Source of the DNA: Deltaproteobacteria bacterium
GTDB lineage: Bacteria; Myxococcota; Myxococcia; Myxococcales; 40CM-4-68-19
Direction: 5' to 3'
Length of the DNA stretch: 64,000 nucleotides
Assembly (NCBI GenBank): GCA_025358085.1
Contig: JANYKT010000114.1
Location: forward strand, 1-64,000
Shown: piece after piece, positions 8,671 to 16,843 of the stretch
Position numbering within the stretch: the first letter of the stretch is position 1
How the letters are laid out: each line of letters begins with the position of its first letter
Made by a program: the position numbers and the translations under genes
The notes under the pieces: generated by a model
The model's input: the letters and a program-made list of their open reading frames with translations, nothing else
Database searches by the model: none
What the model was told of the DNA's origin: nothing

Positions 8671-8780
8671 GCGGACAGATGCTCGCCTGGCTGGCGGAAG
8701 TGACGCGCTGGTCCTGCTTCTCGCGCTTCTGCTGCCGCCCGTAGACGCGGGCCCGTGGCCCCTCCGACGAGTCGGCCTGA
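8671..8780 (+). pseudogene. Internally deleted copy of the MMPL gene tail
   Basis: Bases 8671-8701 match 704-734 of the exporter gene with 2 differences in 31. After a 3-base junction, 8705-8780 match 865-942 with about 65 of 78 aligned columns identical, including the stop codon. The 130 bases between these two parts are missing and the frame is broken. The copy begins about 20 bases after the stop of the nos-operon cytochrome gene and has the same orientation as the intact gene. It is therefore a decayed direct repeat that, with the first copy, brackets the nos operon. Confidence 0.8.
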
Positions 8781-8850
8781 CTTCGCGGTTGCGACGCGCC
8801 CTCCGCGAAGATCGGGGGAGTCTCAATTGACCGGGCGGTAGAGTGTCGCA

Positions 8851-9042
8851 ATGGACCGGCTGCGAGGCGATAAGACCGAGGGTCCGTCCAAACCGACGCT
8901 CGAGGAGAAAGCCGAGCAGGCGCTGGAGATGGCCGATACCGCTATCTGGCTCGAGCAAACGGGATTGCGAGCGCGGTATCCGGACGAGAGCGACGCGCAG
9001 ATCGAGCAGCGCTTGCGTGATTGGCTTTCAAGCGATGCGTGA
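8851..9042 (+). CDS. Small helical protein paired with a nucleotidyltransferase
   Basis: 63 residues, charged and predicted helical (EKAEQALEMADTAIWLEQTG, then DESDAQIEQRLRDWL). Similar short proteins commonly precede AbiEii-like nucleotidyltransferase genes in Myxococcota and resemble the smaller partner of a toxin-antitoxin pair; that role is not demonstrated. The last 8 bases overlap the start of the following nucleotidyltransferase gene, which is broken here. Confidence 0.6.
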   Translation: MDRLRGDKTEGPSKPTLEEKAEQALEMADTAIWLEQTGLRARYPDESDAQIEQRLRDWLSSDA

Positions 9043-9434
9043 GACCACCATCAAGGACGCGCTGGCGCACGTCGCCGGGGAGCTGCGCCGGCTACGCAAG
9101 AACTTTGCGCTCGTAGGTGGACTTGCGGTCTCGGTCCGCGGGGACGTCCGGACCACGCGCGACGTCGACCTCGCGGTCGCCGTTGCCGATGACGCCGAGA
9201 CGGAGGCGCTTGCGGCAAGCGAGGACCTTCTGGCGATGAAGCTGCTCTCCGCTCGCGAAGGACGGGCGCGCGATTGGGACTACGCGAGAGGGCTTGTCAG
9301 GGAGAATCCGGTGCTTGATCTTGCGCTCGTCCGCGAGCGGCTGGGCTTGATTTGTATCGCGAGGCTTCTCTCGGAATCAGGATCTCGGGGCAAAGCTTGA
9401 CCAGCTGCTCGCCACGCTTCGAACGACGCGCTGA
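9035..9434 (+). pseudogene. Decayed AbiEii-like nucleotidyltransferase
   Basis: The N terminus keeps the nucleotidyltransferase signature GGLAVSVRG followed by TTRDVDLAV (the GG and D-x-D elements). The expected central region is absent: the sequence jumps from DDAETEAL straight to the C-terminal SEDLLAMKLLS element. Near 9350 the frame is then lost. The typical C terminus (RGFSRNQDLGAKLDQLLATL) is still readable in another frame, ending at TGA 9432-9434, while the original frame stops at about 9400. One internal deletion plus one frameshift make it nonfunctional by appearance. Confidence 0.75.
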
Positions 9435-9565
9435 AAACCAGGGCGTGCGCGCAGCCGATGCGCGCAGGCGCAGGCTTTGCGCGGGACGTGGCCCGTTCTT
9501 TTGGGAGCGGAGCTGCCGTGACAATTTCATGGCACGGCGCGCGCAGGGATCGGCCCGGAGGTCAC

Positions 9566-11323
9566 ATGCATCTCTTCCATATTCCGGTCATGGGAATTGG
9601 TTTCACGGTCGACTCGGCGTTGCGGGTCGCGCGATTCGGTATCTCGACCGTCATCTCGCTGGCCGACGACCGGCTGATCGAGCGGGTCCGCCGGCACTAC
9701 TGCGGGCTGCATGGACTCGAGTTCCAGCCAATCACCGCCCACGATCCCGACGCGCGCGCCAATCGGGTCACCGCCTGGCTCGATCTCATCGACGACCTGG
9801 TCACGCGACAACTCGACGAGCTGCGCGCGCAGCCCTACCAACCCGGCACCGACAAGTGGCGCTACGTCGCGCTGCTGCCGGCCTCCTCCACAGTCAAGCA
9901 GCGATTCCTGCGCGGCGAGGATGCGAGTCAGGATCTTCAGCGCGGCGCTATCGACGTCAACATCATGACCAAGGTGGACAGCGCTGCCTGGGCGTCCGAC
10001 GGCACCCGGCGCCCCCCCGAGTACAGCCTGGCGAAGGCCGCGCTGCGCGGCTTTGCGCGCTCGAAGCTCGCGAGCGGCCTGGTGCTTTCCGCCGGGGTGA
10101 ATCCGTCTCTCTTTGGCTATCTCGAGCAGTTCGACGGATTCCATCGCGACGCGAAGGGCCACGTCGCGAAGCCTACCATCCTCAAAGTCTCGGACCTCCG
10201 CTCCGCGGTGATTCAGGCAAAATTCCTCGCCAAGAAGGGCGTCGAGATCGCGGAGTTCCGCGTCGAGTCGGGCCTCAATTGCGGAGGTCACGTCTTCCCC
10301 ACCGACGGCGCGCTGATGGGCCCCATCCTGCAGCAGTTCAAAGAAGAGCGCGCCTCGTTTCCCGCGCAGTTCGAATCGCTGTTGGAGAGCTGGTATGCGG
10401 CTCGCGGCCGGACGCTGCACGCCTCGGGGCGGGGCCGGCGCATCCTCGTCACCGCCCAGGGCGGCGTCGGGACGGCCGGCGAAATGCGACGGCTCAGCGA
10501 GCATTACGGAATGGACAGCGTCGGCTGGGCTACGCCCTTCCTGCTGGTGCCCGAAGTCACGCTGATGGACGAGGCGACCCGCGTGCAACTCTCGGCTGCC
10601 ACCGAGGACGATCTCTATGTCAGCAACGCATCACCGCTGGGCGTGCAGTTCAATAACCTTCGCGGCTCGTCGTCCGAGGTGTGGCACCGCACCCGCGTGG
10701 CCGAGGGCAAGCCCGGGTCGCCCTGCCCCAATGGGTTACTGGCAATGAATTGCGAATTCAACGGTGAGGGAAAGCCGCTCTGCGTGGCCTCGGCGGCGTA
10801 CCAGGAGAAGAAGCTCGCGACCCTCGGCTTTGCCAGCCCGCCCGTATGGAATGCCGCGAAAGCAGTCTACGAGAAAGCTTGCATTTGCGTGCACCTCGGC
10901 AACCCCGCGCTGCTGGGCCTCGGGATCGAGACCCGCGCGCTGCCGGTCGCCGTCTGTCCGGGCCCGAACCTGGCTTATTTCGACCGGACCTATCGATTGG
11001 AGGAGATGGTGGACCATATCTATGGTCGCAGGGAGAGCCTGGTGCCTGCGAACCGTCCCCACTTCTTTGCCAAGGAGCTGCAGCTCTATGTCGACCATTG
11101 CGAAGGATTAGAAGGAAAGAAGGCCGAGGCCTTTCGCGACAAGCTCCTGGAGGGGATCGCCGTCTATCGCGCGCTCTGCAAGCTGCCCGCGTTTCCGGGA
11201 GAGAATCTGGATTCGCTGCGGACCGCGCTGGACGCTGAGGAGGCCCGCTTGCGGGCGCGCGCTCCGGTTGACGCGTCAATGACAGATGCACCGGCAGCCC
11301 GCCCTCGGGCGCAGGCTTTTTAG
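9566..11323 (+). CDS. Uncharacterised 585-residue protein, possible FMN-binding TIM-barrel oxidoreductase
   Basis: Start ATG 9566 is preceded by GGAGGT (9557-9562); the frame is open further upstream without a better start. The protein is not recognised as a named enzyme. It begins MHLFHIPVMGIGFTVD, and residues near 295-325 (VTAQGGVGTAGE followed by GWATPFLLVPE) resemble the phosphate-binding loop of nitronate monooxygenase/PfaD-type FMN barrels. The C-terminal third is cysteine-rich (SPCPNG, AMNCEF, PLCVAS, KACICVHLGN), which could hold a metal or an Fe-S cluster. I recall similar unnamed proteins in Bacteroidota, but the function is unknown to me. It stands alone between a decayed gene and a convergent operon. 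Confidence 0.8.
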   Translation: MHLFHIPVMGIGFTVDSALRVARFGISTVISLADDRLIERVRRHYCGLHGLEFQPITAHDPDARANRVTAWLDLIDDLVTRQLDELRAQPYQPGTDKWRYVALLPASSTVKQRFLRGEDASQDLQRGAIDVNIMTKVDSAAWASDGTRRPPEYSLAKAALRGFARSKLASGLVLSAGVNPSLFGYLEQFDGFHRDAKGHVAKPTILKVSDLRSAVIQAKFLAKKGVEIAEFRVESGLNCGGHVFPTDGALMGPILQQFKEERASFPAQFESLLESWYAARGRTLHASGRGRRILVTAQGGVGTAGEMRRLSEHYGMDSVGWATPFLLVPEVTLMDEATRVQLSAATEDDLYVSNASPLGVQFNNLRGSSSEVWHRTRVAEGKPGSPCPNGLLAMNCEFNGEGKPLCVASAAYQEKKLATLGFASPPVWNAAKAVYEKACICVHLGNPALLGLGIETRALPVAVCPGPNLAYFDRTYRLEEMVDHIYGRRESLVPANRPHFFAKELQLYVDHCEGLEGKKAEAFRDKLLEGIAVYRALCKLPAFPGENLDSLRTALDAEEARLRARAPVDASMTDAPAARPRAQAF

Positions 11324-11348
11324 CGGAATGGCTCCGAGGTAACGGGTT

Positions 11349-12149
11349 CTACCCGCAAGCGGCCGCCACTGCTTTCGATACGTCGTACAGCATCGCCCCA
11401 CGGTCGGAAACGGCGAGCTCCGGAGCCGGCATGCCGCTCTGCTTCAGCAACGAATTGTAACCGAGCTCCGCGAGCGGCTTCAAGTGGAAGACATCGTAGA
11501 GGTTGTATTCGACCAGCCGGCGCAACGCGACCGGATCTCCCTGCCGCTGCGCTTCCCAAAGCCAGAGCGCGTCAGTGCCGGAGAGTTGCGCAAGGTGGGG
11601 CGGCCGGAAGAGCCCAAAGCGAGGCTCCACTTTCTTGAGGCCGCCGGGCATGCGCAGCTTCTGGAAGACGTGGCGCAGGTCGATGTGCACCGGTGGCGGT
11701 GTCCACGAGGGAAAGGCGCGGCGCAGGATCGGCAAATCAAAGACGGTCCCATTGAAGGTGACGAGTGCTTTCCAGCTGCGCGCACGCTCGGGGAAGTCGT
11801 CGAGATCGCGACCGCGGATGAAGCAATGAATGCCCCGCGCATCCATGATCCCGACGACCGCGACATCGTGCGCCCATTCGATATCGAGGTAGGCGGCGCC
11901 GTCGATCACCTGCGGCAGCAAACGCCAGTGCTCGGTCGTGGCCAACGCGTTGGCGAAGTAGTTCAAATCCCCGGCAAGCAAATGTTCCCTGCTTTGCGCG
12001 ACGCCTTCTCGCAGCCGCTCGTCGAAGCGATGCGCGAGGATTTCCCCAGAGGCGGTGACGTCGTCCCAGGAGCGCACGCCCGCAAGCCAGAGCTGCCGCT
12101 CGCGCATTCCGCCCACTCCTCCGATGTGCCGGAAGGAGGCGGTGATCAC
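11349..12149 (-). CDS. HhH plus RNase H-fold DEDDy exonuclease, YprB-like
   Basis: 266 residues if started at GTG 12149, which overlaps the mutT stop (GTGA); starting at the internal ATG (12107) would cut off a helix-hairpin-helix-like N terminus (FRHIGGVGGMRERQLWLAG). The catalytic fold shows the DEDDy pattern: LDIEW (D and E), TFNGTVFDLP (D) and YNLYDVFHL (Y and D). Family members are YprB-type ribonuclease H-like proteins, probably 3'-5' exonucleases acting on DNA or RNA. It is the last gene of a coupled four-gene minus-strand operon. Confidence 0.82.
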   Translation of the reverse strand: MITASFRHIGGVGGMRERQLWLAGVRSWDDVTASGEILAHRFDERLREGVAQSREHLLAGDLNYFANALATTEHWRLLPQVIDGAAYLDIEWAHDVAVVGIMDARGIHCFIRGRDLDDFPERARSWKALVTFNGTVFDLPILRRAFPSWTPPPVHIDLRHVFQKLRMPGGLKKVEPRFGLFRPPHLAQLSGTDALWLWEAQRQGDPVALRRLVEYNLYDVFHLKPLAELGYNSLLKQSGMPAPELAVSDRGAMLYDVSKAVAAACG

Positions 12150-12574
12150 CGCTGCTCGCCCGCAGGCGTGCGCCGGAGTTCTTCTTCGGCCAGGAGCGAG
12201 AGCACCGGCACGTCGGCCTCGCAAAATGGCAGCGCGGGCAGGTCGCGCCGGGCGACCCAGCGGACCTCCTGCGCCGAGAGCGGTCGCGGCTCCTCGCCCT
12301 GGTGCAGCGTGCAGCGATAGAGAGCCAGCTCGACTTGCAGGTCGGGATAAATGTGCTCGAGCCGAGCATATTCCTCGCCCACCTGTGCCCGCACGCCAAG
12401 CTCCTCGCGCAGCTCGCGATAGAGCGCGGCGCGCTCGCCTTCGCCCGGCTCGACCTTGCCGCCAGGGAATTCCCACAGGGACGCTCGCTCGCCGTCGGCC
12501 CGCCGCAGCGACACCAGCACCGCGTCTTCCCTTTCGATCACCGCCGCGACGACCAGCACGCGGCGCAGGCTCAC
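12146..12574 (-). CDS. MutT-type Nudix hydrolase (8-oxo-dGTP diphosphatase-like)
   Basis: 142 residues from GTG 12574, which overlaps the stop of the upstream gene (GTGA). The Nudix box is complete: GGKVEPGEGERAALYRELRE followed by ELG. The pre-box LWEFPGGKVEPGE is typical of MutT proteins that cleanse oxidised nucleotides. A C-terminal segment with SAQEVRWV and DVPVLSLLA also fits. Both ends overlap neighbouring genes, so it is translated as part of the operon with the downstream nuclease. Confidence 0.88.
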   Translation of the reverse strand: MSLRRVLVVAAVIEREDAVLVSLRRADGERASLWEFPGGKVEPGEGERAALYRELREELGVRAQVGEEYARLEHIYPDLQVELALYRCTLHQGEEPRPLSAQEVRWVARRDLPALPFCEADVPVLSLLAEEELRRTPAGEQR

Positions 12575-13677
12575 GGGAGCAGGCCCAGCGAAAACAGCGA
12601 GCCGGAATTCGAGATGATGTAGACGACGCCCGGTATGGCGAGCGGCGCCATCGAAAATCCGCTGCCGGGATCGAAAGCGCCGCGGGGCGAACCGCTCTGC
12701 GCGTCCAGCGCCAGCAACGGCCCGCGGTCTTCCGCCAGCAGCACCAGGCCATTCATGGCGACCGGCTGCGTGGTGTAGTGGTCGCCGCTGAGCTTGAGAC
12801 GCCACAATTCGGCGCCGCTCTGGCGGTCGAGAGCGAGCAGCAGGCCGCGCCCACCAGCGAAGATGCGCGGACCATCCACCAGCACATGATTGGCCCCCGG
12901 CAGCGCGGCGCTCCAGCTGCTCTCACCCGTGGCGGCGTCGAGGGCCAGCGCGCCCAGCTTGGCGCTCGCCACGTAGACCCGCGTATCGGCTTCCGGGGCC
13001 TCGAGCCAATCGACATCGAGGTACTCGCCGGTCCCGCTCACCTGGCGCGACCATTTCAGTGCGCCGTCAGCCGGATTCAAGGCCGCGACCGTGCCGTCGG
13101 CAAAGGCCGCGAACACCAGGCCGTGCGCCACTTGCGGCCGCGCGTTGCCGCGGATGGTGAAGCCGCCCGGCGGGTCGCGATGGAACTTCCATAGACTCTT
13201 ACCCTCTTTGGCATCAATCGCGGTCAGCGACTCTTCGCTCGACATGACGAACAGCCGGCCGTCCGCGATGGTGGGCGTGGTGGTCAGCTCTTCATGCAGG
13301 TCCAGCTGCCAACGCTTTTCGCCGGTAATGCGATTCAATGAGGTCAGCGTGCCGTCGGCCGAGGTGACGTAGAGCGACTCGCCGTCGAGCAACGGCGCCG
13401 CCAGAATGGCGTTGCGGGCGCGCCAGTTCCACGCGGTCTTGCCGCGAAACAGACAGCGCACCACGCCGTCATAGGTGCCGACGTACATCCGGCTCGCGGA
13501 CCCGTCGAGCACCGGCGACGCCGTCTCGCGCGGCTGAAAGGGCAACTTCTGCAGCGGGACCAGCCGCAGCATATCGCCGACGAAGAAGGGGCGGTCCAGC
13601 TGCGACGCCCGCACGGCGGGCCGCGGCGAGTGCCCCAGCGGGATGGACGAAAACGCGAGCAGGAGCGCCAGCACCAT
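12571..13677 (-). CDS. BamB-like PQQ/WD beta-propeller protein
   Basis: 368 residues with an N-terminal hydrophobic signal segment and repeated PQQ-like blades (for example LYVTSADGTLTSLNRITGEKRW, read here as YVTSADGTL..TGEKRW, and GLVFAAFADGTVAALNPADG). This is the fold of BamB, the outer-membrane protein assembly lipoprotein, although no lipobox cysteine is visible. The gene upstream encodes a YfgM-like protein, reproducing the yfgM-bamB pair of gamma-proteobacteria, which supports an envelope assembly role. Periplasmic location is inferred. Confidence 0.72.
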   Translation of the reverse strand: MVLALLLAFSSIPLGHSPRPAVRASQLDRPFFVGDMLRLVPLQKLPFQPRETASPVLDGSASRMYVGTYDGVVRCLFRGKTAWNWRARNAILAAPLLDGESLYVTSADGTLTSLNRITGEKRWQLDLHEELTTTPTIADGRLFVMSSEESLTAIDAKEGKSLWKFHRDPPGGFTIRGNARPQVAHGLVFAAFADGTVAALNPADGALKWSRQVSGTGEYLDVDWLEAPEADTRVYVASAKLGALALDAATGESSWSAALPGANHVLVDGPRIFAGGRGLLLALDRQSGAELWRLKLSGDHYTTQPVAMNGLVLLAEDRGPLLALDAQSGSPRGAFDPGSGFSMAPLAIPGVVYIISNSGSLFSLGLLP

Positions 13678-13680
13678 TGC

Positions 13681-14544
13681 CTACTTCTTTTTGCCCGCGG
13701 GCTTCGCCGCAGGCGTGGCCACAGTCTTTGGCGCGGGCTTGGCGGCGGGCTTCGGTGCGCCCTTCACGAACAGCGTGGCCTTGTTCTCAGGCGCAAGTGT
13801 TGGCGGCGCGGGTTGAACCGGCTCCGCCTTCGGCATCGACGCAAGCTCGAGCCGCTCGTTGGCCGCGGTCGCGACCGGATCCTTCGGGTAATCTTTCGCT
13901 ACCTGCTCGAGTTGCTGCTTTGCCTCGGGCTTCCCTTCCTCGAGCGAAAGCCGCGCCGACTGGAACGCCGCGCGCTCCGGCGCGCCTGCCTCGGCCAGCT
14001 TGGCGAAGGTGGTGCGTGCGTCGTCGAACTTCTTCTGTCCCTCGTACGCATAGCCCAACGACTCGAGCGCAAACGCGCGGAGCGGGTGCCGGGCGTCGGA
14101 CTTGTCGAGGAACTCCTGCAGATCCTTTTGTGCAGGAGCGTAATCGCCGGACTTGACCTTCTGGAAGCCCAGCTCCGCCTGCGCGGTCTGCGCGGCGAGC
14201 GTGCCTTTGTTCTCGCTGCGCACCTTCTCCAGCGCCGCGAGCACGGCCTTCTGGCGCTCCTCCTTGCTGGGAAAAGTCTCGGTGCCGGCGGGAGCACCCG
14301 GCGCCTCGCTGGCGATGGGCCGCGAGGAGATCTCGAGTGCCTCGGAGAGCGACGCGCCCGCCCTGGACTCGCGCGAGGATCTGTAGACCGACGCGCCCCA
14401 GGCGAGCAGCACCACGGCGGCGACGCCCGCGAGGACGATCAAGAGCATCCGCTGGTTCGCGGCCGCCCACCCCATGGCTTTGCCGGCGACGACCTGGAAT
14501 TCGTCGGGCTTGCGTAGCTCTTTGCGGTCGGTCTTCTGCGTCAA
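13681..14544 (-). CDS. YfgM-like membrane-anchored TPR protein
   Basis: 287 residues from TTG 14544, which has an ideal GAGGAGG 4-5 bases upstream; the longer open frame beginning at 14694 has no such site. A single helix (about residues 32-52, MLLIVLAGVAAVVLLAWG) is followed by a periplasmic TPR-like region, with repeats such as SLGYAYEGQKKFDDARTTF, and a Lys/Pro/Ala-rich tail. The arrangement is that of YfgM/UPF0070 proteins, which work with SecYEG and periplasmic chaperones. The BamB-like gene starts 3 bases after this stop. Confidence 0.75.
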   Translation of the reverse strand: MTQKTDRKELRKPDEFQVVAGKAMGWAAANQRMLLIVLAGVAAVVLLAWGASVYRSSRESRAGASLSEALEISSRPIASEAPGAPAGTETFPSKEERQKAVLAALEKVRSENKGTLAAQTAQAELGFQKVKSGDYAPAQKDLQEFLDKSDARHPLRAFALESLGYAYEGQKKFDDARTTFAKLAEAGAPERAAFQSARLSLEEGKPEAKQQLEQVAKDYPKDPVATAANERLELASMPKAEPVQPAPPTLAPENKATLFVKGAPKPAAKPAPKTVATPAAKPAGKKK

Positions 14545-14615
14545 GCTGCCTCCTCGAGGACGTGTGTACCTGCCGGAAAGCCCCCGCGAAGTCAATCGCC
14601 GTGTAAGGTGCGTCC

Positions 14616-15128
14616 GTGCTCCGCGCTTTCGCCGTTTTCGCGCTCGCGGCCCTGCCTCTTCGCGCTGCCCCGCTGCGGTCCGGTTTGCCCGCACTCTCGC
14701 TGCGGCTCGAGGGGATCTTCGGCCAGCCCACCGGTCTCCTGGGCGTGCGAGGCGGCGGCGGCATCGGCGTGGGTTATCGGCTCAGCGATCAACTTGCCAT
14801 CATCGCCGACGCGGCGCAGAGGGCGGGCCCGGGCGGCGGCATCGGGTCATTGGCTTTCGGTATCCAGGCAACGCTCGACGCCACGCCGGTCTCTCCCTAT
14901 ATCGAGTTCGCCGTGGTCGACCTGACTCCGCAGAAGACCCTCGGATACTCGCTCGCCACGCGGACCGGGCTGGGCGCCGACTATCACCTATCCCGCTCCT
15001 GGTTGATTGGACTGGTCGTCCGCACCCTGATTGCGGTGAACGCTGACTCGGACCTCAGCCGCAACCTGGTTACGACCGGCGGCACCGAGGCGGCACTGCG
15101 CTTCACTTACCTGCCGGGAGACAATTGA
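14616..15128 (+). CDS. Small outer-membrane beta-barrel-like protein
   Basis: 170 residues from GTG 14616, with a signal peptide (VFALAALPLRAAP). The mature part has alternating amphipathic strands and glycine-rich turns (GVRGGGGIGVGYRLSD, GIQATLDATPVSPYIEF) and ends in aromatic-rich RFTYLPGDN, resembling small outer-membrane barrels. No named family is recognised. It is transcribed divergently from the YfgM-like gene, with a 71-base shared promoter region. Confidence 0.6.
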   Translation: MLRAFAVFALAALPLRAAPLRSGLPALSLRLEGIFGQPTGLLGVRGGGGIGVGYRLSDQLAIIADAAQRAGPGGGIGSLAFGIQATLDATPVSPYIEFAVVDLTPQKTLGYSLATRTGLGADYHLSRSWLIGLVVRTLIAVNADSDLSRNLVTTGGTEAALRFTYLPGDN

Positions 15129-15129
15129 T

Positions 15130-16143
15130 ATGCGCGCCATTCGTCTGGAAAAGCAGGGCGGCCCCGAAGAGCTGCAATTGGTGGAGTTGCCCGACCCCGT
15201 CGCCGGCCAGAACGAAGCAATCGTGCAATTGCACGCTGCCGGTATCAATCACCGGGAGGTATGGATCCGCAAAGGGCTCTATGCGCGCATCCAGCTGCCT
15301 TGCGTTCTGGGGTCCGACGGTGCGGGCGTGGTGCTTTCCGTGGGGCCGGGCGCCGCTGCGTCCTGGGTCGGCAAGCGGGTGGTGTTGATTCCTTTTGAGG
15401 GCTGGGGCCCGGATCCGCGGACGCAGGACCTTAAAACTTTCCTGATCCTGGGAATGCCGCGGCAGGGGACCATGGCGGAGCAGATCGCCATTCCGGCATC
15501 GATGCTTTGCGAGATCCCGGAGCATTTGAGTTTCGCCGAGGCGGCCGCCCTTCCCTGCGCCGGGATCACCGCTTATCGCGCGGTGACGACCCGCGGCGAA
15601 GTCAAAGCTGGCGAGCACGTGCTGGTCACCGGAATCGGCGGCGGCGTGGCCACGCTCGCACTGCTCTTCGCCAAGGCGCTCGGCGCGCAGGTGTCCGTCA
15701 CCAGCAGCAGCGAAGAGAAGCTCGCCAAGGCGCGCTCGCTCGGCGCGATTGCGGCCGTGAATTACAACCGCAAGGGCTGGGAGAAGGAGTTGGTCGCCGA
15801 GGCGGGGCGGCCGCCGTCCGTCATTATCGACGGCGCGGTGGGCGATACTTTCAATTCGCTGATTTCACTTGCCGCGCCGGGCGCGCGCATCGTGGTCTAT
15901 GGCGCAACGAAGATGCGGCCAAAGGATCTGGATATCCAGCGCGTCTTTTTCAAGCAGCTCGATATCCGCGGTTCCACCATGGGAAATGACGCCGAGTTCC
16001 GCGACATGCTGAAGCTGATCGATCGCGAGAAGCTCCGGCCGGTGGTGGACAGCGTGCTGCCGCTCTCGCAGGCGCGGGAGGCGGACCGCCTGCTCTCGGA
16101 GTCCGCGCAGATGGGCAAAGTCGTCCTCGACTGCACCCGATAG
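15130..16143 (+). CDS. MDR-family zinc-type/quinone oxidoreductase
   Basis: 337 residues of the medium-chain dehydrogenase/reductase superfamily. The N-terminal GroES-like domain includes GINHREVWIRKG and LGSDGAGVV; the Rossmann domain carries VLVTGIGGGVATLALLFAKALGA. The structural-zinc cysteine cluster of true alcohol dehydrogenases is absent, pointing to an NADPH:quinone or enoyl reductase-type enzyme. It starts 1 base after the barrel protein gene, so the two may be cotranscribed. The substrate is unknown. Confidence 0.85.
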   Translation: MRAIRLEKQGGPEELQLVELPDPVAGQNEAIVQLHAAGINHREVWIRKGLYARIQLPCVLGSDGAGVVLSVGPGAAASWVGKRVVLIPFEGWGPDPRTQDLKTFLILGMPRQGTMAEQIAIPASMLCEIPEHLSFAEAAALPCAGITAYRAVTTRGEVKAGEHVLVTGIGGGVATLALLFAKALGAQVSVTSSSEEKLAKARSLGAIAAVNYNRKGWEKELVAEAGRPPSVIIDGAVGDTFNSLISLAAPGARIVVYGATKMRPKDLDIQRVFFKQLDIRGSTMGNDAEFRDMLKLIDREKLRPVVDSVLPLSQAREADRLLSESAQMGKVVLDCTR

Positions 16144-16210
16144 CCGTTTTGAATGCACTGTCGCTGCGATGGCGGTGTGAAAAGCGCGTCGATGAGGCTA
16201 GGCTTCGTCT

Positions 16211-16663
16211 GTGTTGGATCTCTACGAAGAGCTTCGAGCTCTCGCGCTCGCCTTCGACGCCGCGGGTGTGGAGTTCGCGCTCTGCGGGGGGCTCGCGCTC
16301 GCCGTGCATGGGCACCCGCGCGCCACCAGGGACATCGATTTGCTCGTGCCTCGCGAGCAGGTCCCGCTCGCCAAGAGCGTCGCGCGCTCCTGCGGCTTCG
16401 TTCTTTCCGCGCTGCCGATGAAGTTCCCGAATTCTGGAATCGAGATCGAGCGAGTCTCCAAGATTGTCGGCACTGACGTGTTGATGCTGGATCTATTGAT
16501 AGCGAATGGTGTGTTGGCTCCGGTCTGGCAAAGCCGCCTGCGGATGCCGTGGGGCCCCGGAGAGTTGCCGGTCGTCTCGCGCGAGGGCCTGATTTCGATG
16601 AAGCTCGCTGCCGGACGTCCGCAGGATTTGGCGGACCTGGCAAAGCTGCAGGAGAGTGAGTGA
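16211..16663 (+). CDS. AbiEii-like nucleotidyltransferase (intact copy)
   Basis: 150 residues from GTG 16211. The nucleotidyltransferase signature is complete: GGLALAVHG followed by ATRDIDLLV (GG plus D-x-D). The C-terminal EGLISMKLAAGRPQDLADL element is that of the AbiEii/AbiGii toxin-like family. It is the intact counterpart of the broken gene at 9035-9434. Its stop overlaps the GTG of the next small gene (GTGA at 16660-16663), which suggests a coupled two-gene module. Confidence 0.75.
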   Translation: MLDLYEELRALALAFDAAGVEFALCGGLALAVHGHPRATRDIDLLVPREQVPLAKSVARSCGFVLSALPMKFPNSGIEIERVSKIVGTDVLMLDLLIANGVLAPVWQSRLRMPWGPGELPVVSREGLISMKLAAGRPQDLADLAKLQESE

Positions 16664-16842
16664 TCGACTACTCCCGGGAGGCCATTGAACGGCGGCTGAA
16701 GCTTTCAGCCGGCTTGAGCGCGACCCTGTCCTCGGCCACTCCGCGCGTCTTGATGACGGGCGCGGCGATCGATCTCCGGTTGCGCCAGGCTTCCGGGCTG
16801 AACCGGGCTTGCCTGCAGCTCATGAGCCTGGCCCGCCGTTGA
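16660..16842 (+). CDS. Small helical partner of the nucleotidyltransferase
   Basis: 60 residues from GTG 16660. Two related short segments are visible (EAIERRLKLSAGLSA and AAIDLRLRQASGLNRACL), suggesting an internal repeat of a helical unit. Length and position fit the small partner of nucleotidyltransferase modules that are frequent in Myxococcota; the function, possibly antitoxin-like, is inferred. It ends 1 base from the convergent egtD stop. Confidence 0.55.
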   Translation: MIDYSREAIERRLKLSAGLSATLSSATPRVLMTGAAIDLRLRQASGLNRACLQLMSLARR

Positions 16843-16843
16843 T

